Part shown: positions 6,201-9,732 of the stretch, piece after piece
Layout: the number at the start of each line of letters is the position of its first letter
Position numbering within the stretch: position 1 is the first letter of the stretch
From: Candidatus Sumerlaeota bacterium
GTDB lineage: Bacteria > Sumerlaeota > Sumerlaeia > JADFCT01
Length of the DNA: 11,994 nucleotides
Direction of reading: 5' to 3'
NCBI GenBank assembly: GCA_017161665.1
Contig: JADFCT010000072.1
Span: 1-11,994, forward strand
The notes under the pieces: model-generated
What the model saw: only the letters and a program-made list of their open reading frames with translations
Databases searched by the model: none
What the model was told of the DNA's origin: nothing
Position numbers and translations under genes: made by a program

Positions 6201-8783
6201 CGTGAAGTCTTTCGGCGATGTCGCCCGGGCATTGAGCGTGGAGTAGGTGAATGTCACGTCACCGTTAACAGGGGAGGTCAGATTGACCTTGATCCGAATG
6301 GGCGAGTCGGCCTCGGCCCCACTCGAAGCCGTCTCGGCAAAGTTCAGTTGCTGGGGAACAATGACTTCATTGGTGACGCCGTACAAGTGCCAAGTGCTGG
6401 CGGCATCCGGGGATGTGATGTTGACCCGGAGGGCGCCGGAGGCGTCGGCCACATACTTATAGGCAATCATGTATGCCCGATTTTCGGTCTCAAACCCGGG
6501 AGGATTCTTTGTGGCATTGTCCTGGCTGAGAGCCACAAATTCTTCAACCACCGTATCATTGCCAATGTCGAATCCAAATTCGCCCGGCCGGACGGATGGA
6601 GAGCCCCATTGACGGGTATAGATCCGCGCTTCATAGGTTAGGTTGGGCGTCAACCCCGTGATGGTAAAGCCTGTGCCGCCGCCGTAAACCATATCAAAAA
6701 GCAATTGGTGGATGCCTTGGTCACTGGCAACGCCCGTTGCCCCGTTGCCGCCGTGATAATTATCGAAGTCCTGTGTGAAATTCGGCACGGCGGCTTGCGC
6801 GTCAGCGTTGTTGACCCGGGTAAATGTCAGACCGTTGACCACCGCCCCGGCGCCGGTCCCAAAGTCCAGAGCGTGTGTGTACTCTTTGCCGGGCGATATA
6901 CCGGAATCCGCATCGGCGCTGCTGGGGAACAGGGGGATAAATCTCAGATTATCGGATGGAACAACGACAGCCCTGGCCAAACTGGCCGTCGCCTGAGCTC
7001 CGGATTCATCCGTGACCGTTAGGGTGACGGTATAGATACCCGGCGCCGTATAGGTGTGGGTGGGGTTTTGTTCGGCGCTGGTTTGACCGTCGCCGAAATC
7101 CCAGGACCAGCTGGCGATTGGTGAAACCCCGTCGCTTGTTGACAGGTCATTGAATTGAATCTCAAGAGGCGCGTGACCATAGATGGGCGTCGAAGGGATC
7201 GTTTTGAAACCAGCCACCAGAAAACCAGCGGCGTTCGGGACCTCATTGGTCACCCCATACAGATGGAACGTTTCGGCGCCGGCGGGATCGATTTGGACCC
7301 GAAGCAATCCGCTGGCGTCGGCGACGTATGTGTAAGAGAGAATATAGGCATGGGTCGCCGTATCGAGCGCCGGCGGGGCAAACGTCGCGTTGTCTTCCCT
7401 GATCGTCACCACATCTTCGAAGACGCCATCCATGCCCAGGTCGAAGCTGAGCGTGTTTTCCCGCAACGCGCCCGGATCCCAGGAGCGGATATACAAACGC
7501 AGATCGTAGGTCTCGCCATCCGTCAAACCCGAGAAAGTGAATCCCTGGGTCAATCCGCCATAGACCATATCCGTGAGCAACGCATGGATTCCTTGTTCCG
7601 GATTGACGCCCGTGTTCGCGTTGCCTGCATGATAGGTGTTCATTTCCGTATCGAAACCGTCAACTCCGGCCACCGCATCCGTGCTGTCAACGAGCGTAAA
7701 CTGCACGCCATTGACCGTGGCCGGCGCGTTGGTCCCGAAGTCCAGGGCATGGGTATAAACCTTGCGCAAGGCGATGTCCGAATCCGCGTCGGCCGTATCC
7801 TGCCCCAATGGAATGAATTCAAAACGATCGGACAAGACGGTGACGGCGCCAAAGCGAGTCGTCGCGTCTTGTCCCCCAATCGCGTCAGTCACCGTCAGCG
7901 ACACATCGTAAACGCCGACTTCCGTATAGGTATGGGTGGGATTCTGTTCTGTGCTTGTTCCGCCATCGCCAAAATCCCAGGCCCATTCCGTAATGGCATC
8001 CACTCCATTGTTTGCGCTCTGGTCGGTAAAGGCGATCTCCAGAGGAAGCACGCCGGCTGTTGGCAATGCGGGCGCGCCGTTAAAACCGGCAGCCATTTGC
8101 AGAGGACTGTCCGTCTCTTCATTGGTCAAGCCATAGATATGCCAGTTCCCATCGCCCAGGGCCGTCAGGTCGATCGTGATCGATCCATGGGAATAGAACG
8201 TATAAGACATAATGTAGGCTTGATTGGCGTTGATGAATCCCGGGGGATCTTCCGTTGGATTATCTTCGTTAATGGAATCAATCGTATCGTCGATGATCCC
8301 GTCACTGTCGATATCGAACCGGATGGTATGACGGCGTTCCGCGCCGGCGACCCAGGGGCGCACGTATATACGAACATCATATTCCTGGCCCGGCGTCAAG
8401 TTGTTCAGGGTGATGAGTTGTGTCCCCCCCGGCGGATTGCGATACACCATATCCATCAGAAGTTGATGGATCCCTTCGGTGTCCGCGACGCCCGTGTCAG
8501 CGTTGCCGTTATGGCTGTTATTGGTTCCGGACAGGATCAGTCCGGCCATCGGGGTGTTGGTGTTTCGTGTAAAAACAACGTCATTGATGGTGGCTGCTGT
8601 GCCATTGCCGAAGTCCACCGTGTGAGTATACGTTTTGGCAGCGCTGATCTCCGAGTCTGCGTCGCCGGTGATTGGAATGAAGCGCAATTCCGCAGCCCCA
8701 GGCGAGCCGCCACTTGTGAGCCCCGCGACCAAAAGGGCCAACCACATTGCGCTGAACGCGCGATTGACAAAACAATTTCCCAT
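3252..8783 (-). CDS. Giant secreted multidomain surface protein (PKD, Calx-beta, LamG, LTD, dockerin-like)
   Basis: An 1843-residue exported protein. The start at 8783 is supported by AGGGAG (8791-8796) seven bases upstream and by a signal peptide (residues 1-31, hydrophobic MWLALLVAGL, probable cut after GAA). Domains: an unrecognised module three times (about 33-223, 320-513, 613-806); PKD at 234-317 and 522-609, each with WDFGDG and NPTHTYT; Calx-beta at 813-922 and 1088-1200; a galactose-binding-like domain at 927-1086 (VVNNPSFE start, LLVDDVQVY end); LamG/concanavalin-like at 1203-1425 (GLIGYWPFDES to DGLIDDVRFY); LTD at 1435-1580 (VINEIMY, EFVELVN, LSGWTL); Pro/Thr linker 1592-1643; five Asp-rich calcium-loop motifs at 1644-1764; duplicated dockerin-like tail 1779-1843. 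These are binding and adhesion folds, and no catalytic motif was seen. It probably acts outside the cell in carbohydrate binding, adhesion or matrix assembly. No LPXTG, PEP-CTERM or Por-type sorting signal is evident; the dockerin-like end may be the attachment point. The function is inferred from domain types only. Confidence 0.95.
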   Translation of the reverse strand: MGNCFVNRAFSAMWLALLVAGLTSGGSPGAAELRFIPITGDADSEISAAKTYTHTVDFGNGTAATINDVVFTRNTNTPMAGLILSGTNNSHNGNADTGVADTEGIHQLLMDMVYRNPPGGTQLITLNNLTPGQEYDVRIYVRPWVAGAERRHTIRFDIDSDGIIDDTIDSINEDNPTEDPPGFINANQAYIMSYTFYSHGSITIDLTALGDGNWHIYGLTNEETDSPLQMAAGFNGAPALPTAGVLPLEIAFTDQSANNGVDAITEWAWDFGDGGTSTEQNPTHTYTEVGVYDVSLTVTDAIGGQDATTRFGAVTVLSDRFEFIPLGQDTADADSDIALRKVYTHALDFGTNAPATVNGVQFTLVDSTDAVAGVDGFDTEMNTYHAGNANTGVNPEQGIHALLTDMVYGGLTQGFTFSGLTDGETYDLRLYIRSWDPGALRENTLSFDLGMDGVFEDVVTIREDNATFAPPALDTATHAYILSYTYVADASGLLRVQIDPAGAETFHLYGVTNEVPNAAGFLVAGFKTIPSTPIYGHAPLEIQFNDLSTSDGVSPIASWSWDFGDGQTSAEQNPTHTYTAPGIYTVTLTVTDESGAQATASLARAVVVPSDNLRFIPLFPSSADADSGISPGKEYTHALDFGTGAGAVVNGLTFTRVNNADAQAAVPNFTQDFDNYHGGNGATGVASDQGIHQLLFDMVYGGGTGFTITGLTPNLTYEARIYTRQWGSPSVRPGEFGFDIGNDTVVEEFVALSQDNATKNPPGFETENRAYMIAYKYVADASGALRVNITSPDAASTWHLYGVTNEVIVPQQLNFAETASSGAEADSPIRIKVNLTSPVNGDVTFTYSTLNARATSPKDFTGVTDGQGTILSGELEGEFTISIQDNAYPENDKDFWVVITDVSGGAVLGHSLAYHYTIEDDDAAEMLVVNNPSFETPERSTIGWPGYTAIDDWSAITVSNVGINAHQDGDNPFANGNSPLGDQVALIQINGGIDNGLSQVISGFSAGTAYVVSLQTNARPDQSPYIAVSLDGQTIIPRQLIQAGAYRTLQGEFLSEVDGDLELSIISPGRDGDHTLLVDDVQVYKAFLEVKFTQAASSGVEGMPIDLSVRLSVPAPAGGITVDYTTVDGSAIAGVDYEAASGQITFQAGQTMQNIRIDTIDNGLRDDTRTLMVQLGNRTGDVAMGNEWMHEYTIIDDDIDLETGLIGYWPFDESEGDIAADLSGSAVAYDATLTSGAVFAPGEGFKGGALRLSGNDQNAQTELITSSDDGTTSLTNRLTITGWIKGAPNHHAALMVSRDQNSGYPNAGLYAERMTGTGEANYMWNDQYYTLSTGLRWPGPDVWTFLAVSIAPDEATVYLGAEGEPLQSWTNVAPHEAIGLGYWAIGRDTGWPALPDPFHDRFIDGLIDDVRFYQRSLTYSDIWGMFQADSPEKTPIVINEIMYMSEYGDQYEFVELVNYASRTVDLSGWTLSEGIDFTFPDGVVLDGGDYLVIARSQTDVQDLYGIQNVIGNFSGDLSDDGERLILTDADSAVIDDVTYGSQPPWPEDAQGFGSSLELYSPRVDNADIRYWLASTPPENGGTPGGENSVVSLPTPPPVILPTPSPAPTETPSTGDPTPTPTIDPTPMPTETIQPTPTVIPSFDDMDMDGRGDDCETSDSELLSQGWTNIYLPDSDGDGLMDGDEAPGDCAFTTIPLALTDPLVRDTDGDGLSDGVEVLLLNSDPLDANDPAAYTDADNDGLPDSVDPDDSTNDLDGDRYTDAYEILIGSNPDDSNSIPDLGNINGDGQTNNLDAIIMFNWTLGNVESLAHFDRGDVQINGMINNLDAIILFNWTLGNVMTLPM
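3255..3449 (-). repeat. Duplicated dockerin-like calcium-binding tail of giant protein
   Basis: Two 12-residue loops of the dockerin/EF-hand pattern are seen, NINGDGQTNNLD and DVQINGMINNLD, each followed by a near-identical helix; together the units read NNLDAIIxFNWTLGNV, differing at one residue (Met versus Leu). In cellulosome-type dockerins each such loop binds calcium and the helices bind cohesin. The second loop lacks the usual acidic residues at positions 3 and 5 (Gln, Asn). The family assignment is by motif; a matching cohesin is not in view. Confidence 0.75.
3855..4010 (-). repeat. Low-complexity Pro/Thr linker coding stretch
   Basis: Codes residues about 1592-1643, built of irregular PTP, PTE and DPT units. 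Such linkers are flexible, extended and often O-glycosylated in exoproteins. Here it separates the LTD-containing globular part from the calcium-loop and dockerin-like tail. On the plus strand the DNA shows repeated GTCGGCGTCGG-type words. Confidence 0.85.
6366..6947 (-). repeat. Unrecognised module, copy 3 (residues ~613-806 of giant protein)
   Basis: Begins LRFIPL, with DADSGI, KEYTHALDFG, VNGLTFTRV, YHGGNGATGV, QGIHQLLFDMVYGG, EARIYTRQW, QDNATKNPPGF, AYMIAYKYVADASG and LRVNI, closing HLYGVTNE. It follows the second PKD domain and is followed directly by a Calx-beta domain instead of a third PKD. Confidence 0.85.
7245..7826 (-). repeat. Unrecognised module, copy 2 (residues ~320-513 of giant protein)
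   Basis: Begins FEFIPL, with DADSDI, KVYTHALDFG, VNGVQFT, YHAGNANTGV, QGIHALLTDMVYGG, DLRLYIRSW, EDNAT, AYILSYTYVADASG and LRVQI, closing HLYGVTNE. It is flanked on both sides by PKD domains and is closest in sequence to copy 3. Confidence 0.85.
8115..8687 (-). repeat. Unrecognised module, copy 1 (residues ~33-223 of giant protein)
   Basis: Begins LRFIPI, then DADSEI, KTYTHTVDFG, GNADTGV, QGIH-like EGIHQLLMDMVY, a DVRIYVRPW strand, DNPT-x-DPPGF, AYIMSYTF, and closes HIYGLTNE. The same landmarks recur in the same order in copies 2 and 3. It is likely an all-beta, jelly-roll-like fold judging from alternating hydrophobic strands, but I cannot assign a named family. This is the most diverged copy: its DMVYRNPPGG differs from the DMVYGG of the others. 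Confidence 0.85.
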
Positions 8784-8810
8784 TGCACAACTCCCTGTCT
8801 ATAAAATTGC

Positions 8811-8850
8811 CGGGAGGGGGATGATTTGATAATTCCCCATAAAACTCCCG
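8811..8850. repeat. Nested inverted repeat in 5' region of giant gene
   Basis: CGGGAG (8811-8816) pairs with CTCCCG (8845-8850), and GGGG (8817-8820) with CCCC (8835-8838), leaving ATAAAA (8839-8844) bulged. It lies 28-67 bases upstream of the giant gene's start codon, so it would be in its leader or promoter. It may be a control hairpin. Confidence 0.55.
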
Positions 8851-8867
8851 TAACAGCCGAAGCGTTG

Positions 8868-8886
8868 TTCCCTCCGTGTGAGGGAA
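8868..8886. repeat. Perfect 7-bp hairpin
   Basis: TTCCCTC (8868-8874) pairs with GAGGGAA (8880-8886) around a five-base loop, CGTGT. No T-run follows on either strand. It is a possible operator or leader stem for the giant gene. Confidence 0.6.
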
Positions 8887-8983
8887 AGATCAAAGCGCCT
8901 GTTTCACCCGAGTACCTGAACGTATGGGCCAACACGCCTGTGAACGGCGCGCAAAACAAAATGCCTTTCAACCAAGATAGGGG

Positions 8984-9011
8984 GATAATGCCAACCAAGA
9001 ATTGGCTTATC
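8984..9011. repeat. 10-bp hairpin with one bulged base
   Basis: GATAA (8984-8988) and GCCAA (8990-8994) pair with TTATC (9007-9011) and TTGGC (9002-9006), with T8989 bulged and a seven-base loop. It lies in the middle of the divergent gap. The word AACCAAGA occurs twice around it. Confidence 0.55.
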
Positions 9012-9054
9012 AATCAAAATCGGTCCTTGTTTTGCGTCAGCGCATAATGAAAAC

Positions 9055-9083
9055 TTGACTTCGACTCTTATGAACATGACAAT
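9055..9083 (+). promoter_or_regulatory. Weak candidate promoter, rightward
   Basis: TTGACT (9055-9060; 5 of 6 to TTGACA) and GACAAT (9078-9083; 4 of 6 to TATAAT) are 17 bases apart. The -10 overlaps an ACAATTGT palindrome (9079-9086) and an AT-rich TTATATAG follows. If real, it would drive a roughly 650-base leader or a separate RNA covering the hairpins that follow. Confidence 0.2.
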
Positions 9084-9233
9084 TGTTATATAGTGGCGTT
9101 TCCGGTCTTGGTCTGGACGCGTCATTGGACACGCACAAGGAGGCCAGGATCTGTGTGTGCCGGACGCTGGGCACAAGACGTTTGGCGCAAATCATCCAGA
9201 ACGACACGGCGGATGGGTGGGGCGCCCATTCCA

Positions 9234-9289
9234 GGGATTGGAAAAATCCCATTGCGTTTGCCATGTCCATCGTAATGGACACAGCAAAT
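9234..9289. repeat. Two adjacent stem-loops
   Basis: Stem 1: GGGATT (9234-9239) with AATCCC (9245-9250), loop GGAAA. Stem 2: TGTCCAT (9264-9270) with ATGGACA (9275-9281), loop CGTA, continued beyond a symmetric CA/CA internal loop by TTTGC (9257-9261) with GCAAA (9284-9288). The nested, symmetric build of stem 2 looks like an RNA fold more than chance, but no known RNA family is recognised. Confidence 0.55.
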
Positions 9290-9402
9290 GTTGAAAATGA
9301 TGCCGGGACGTGGGGCGGTGGAATCTTTTTTTGGAACCATGAAGAATAGAAGGGAAAGAAGATGGCCGCGCTAATCGCCGAGACGCGATGACTTCTTTTT
9401 CA

Positions 9403-9434
9403 AACGCCAAGGCGCAATGGCGCGAAGACGCAAA
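9403..9434. repeat. Imperfect 8-bp tandem GC-rich tract
   Basis: Successive units AACGCCAA, GGCGCAAT, GGCGCGAA and GACGCAAA form a degenerate 8-base tandem. Similar CGCAAAG/CGCGAAGACGCAAAG tracts recur between genes in several environmental bacterial groups in my recollection; I cannot confirm copies elsewhere in this genome. Confidence 0.5.
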
Positions 9435-9438
9435 GCAC

Positions 9439-9481
9439 TCCGGGGCGCGGCGTCGCTGTCCGAACAGGCCCGCGCCCCGGA
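9439..9481. repeat. Perfect 12-bp GC-rich inverted repeat with inner stem
   Basis: TCCGGGGCGCGG (9439-9450) is exactly complementary to 9470-9481. Inside the 19-base spacer CTGT (9456-9459) pairs with ACAG (9464-9467) around CCGA. It directly follows the 8-bp tandem tract. No T-run follows, so a classical terminator is unlikely on either strand. Confidence 0.85.
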
Positions 9482-9622
9482 AGCCAAACATCCGCCCAGC
9501 CCCGAAGGTGGCGACATATACAAGCCCAGGGTGGAGCGACCGATAGGGAGCGGAGCTCTGGGTCAGAGTACAGGCGACTGAGGCGCCGGCGCGATGTTTG
9601 CCGCGGTGCGCGCAAAAAGCGT

Positions 9623-9641
9623 GACGGCGCCGACGGCCGTC
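9623..9641. repeat. 6-bp GC hairpin and nearby AT-rich direct repeats
   Basis: GACGGC (9623-9628) pairs with GCCGTC (9636-9641). Fifteen bases downstream AATTTTCAA occurs at 9656-9664 and again at 9668-9676, a 12-base period in otherwise GC-rich sequence, 57-77 bases upstream of the next start codon. This is a plausible regulator-binding or promoter-proximal element. Confidence 0.4.
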
Positions 9642-9732
9642 CATCAGCGGTTTCAAATTTTCAAGAGAATTTTCAAAAAACATCGCGGCCTCAACATTGG
9701 GAGTGACCTGAAAACTTGATGAGGATGGTGGT

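Larger units (their letters stand above)
8784..9732. other. Divergent intergenic region, ~950 bp, hairpin-rich, no convincing gene
   Basis: This stretch separates two divergent secreted-protein genes and should carry both promoters. Reading frames on both strands have no ribosome binding site with a sensible start, no recognisable motifs and odd composition, so I call none of them genes. What is visible: stem-loops at 8811-8850, 8868-8886, 8984-9011, 9156-9175, 9234-9250, 9256-9289, 9439-9481 and 9623-9641; an 8-bp-unit tandem tract near 9403-9434; and AT-rich direct repeats at 9656-9676. No tRNA, CRISPR or insertion-sequence signature was seen. Confidence 0.7.

Noticed and set aside
5562..6641. 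Open frame of 359 codons on the plus strand opposite the giant gene
   Set aside because: Shadow of the Calx-beta and galactose-binding-like coding sequence; no recognisable domain in its own translation.
7155..8804. Long open frame (549 codons) on the plus strand opposite the giant gene
   Set aside because: It lies antisense to well-recognised domains (modules and PKD). The protein is rich in Arg/Gly/Ile with no motif, a typical shadow of a GC-rich gene, and no good ribosome binding site was seen.
8537..9013. Open frame of 158 codons on the minus strand in and before the giant gene
   Set aside because: It overlaps the giant gene's signal peptide in another frame, has no ribosome binding site of note, and shows a non-protein-like Ser/Arg-rich C-terminal half.
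9083..9349. Possible 88-codon gene on the plus strand in the divergent gap
   Set aside because: It starts at TTG without a Shine-Dalgarno, crosses several hairpins and resembles no protein I know. A small novel gene cannot be fully excluded.
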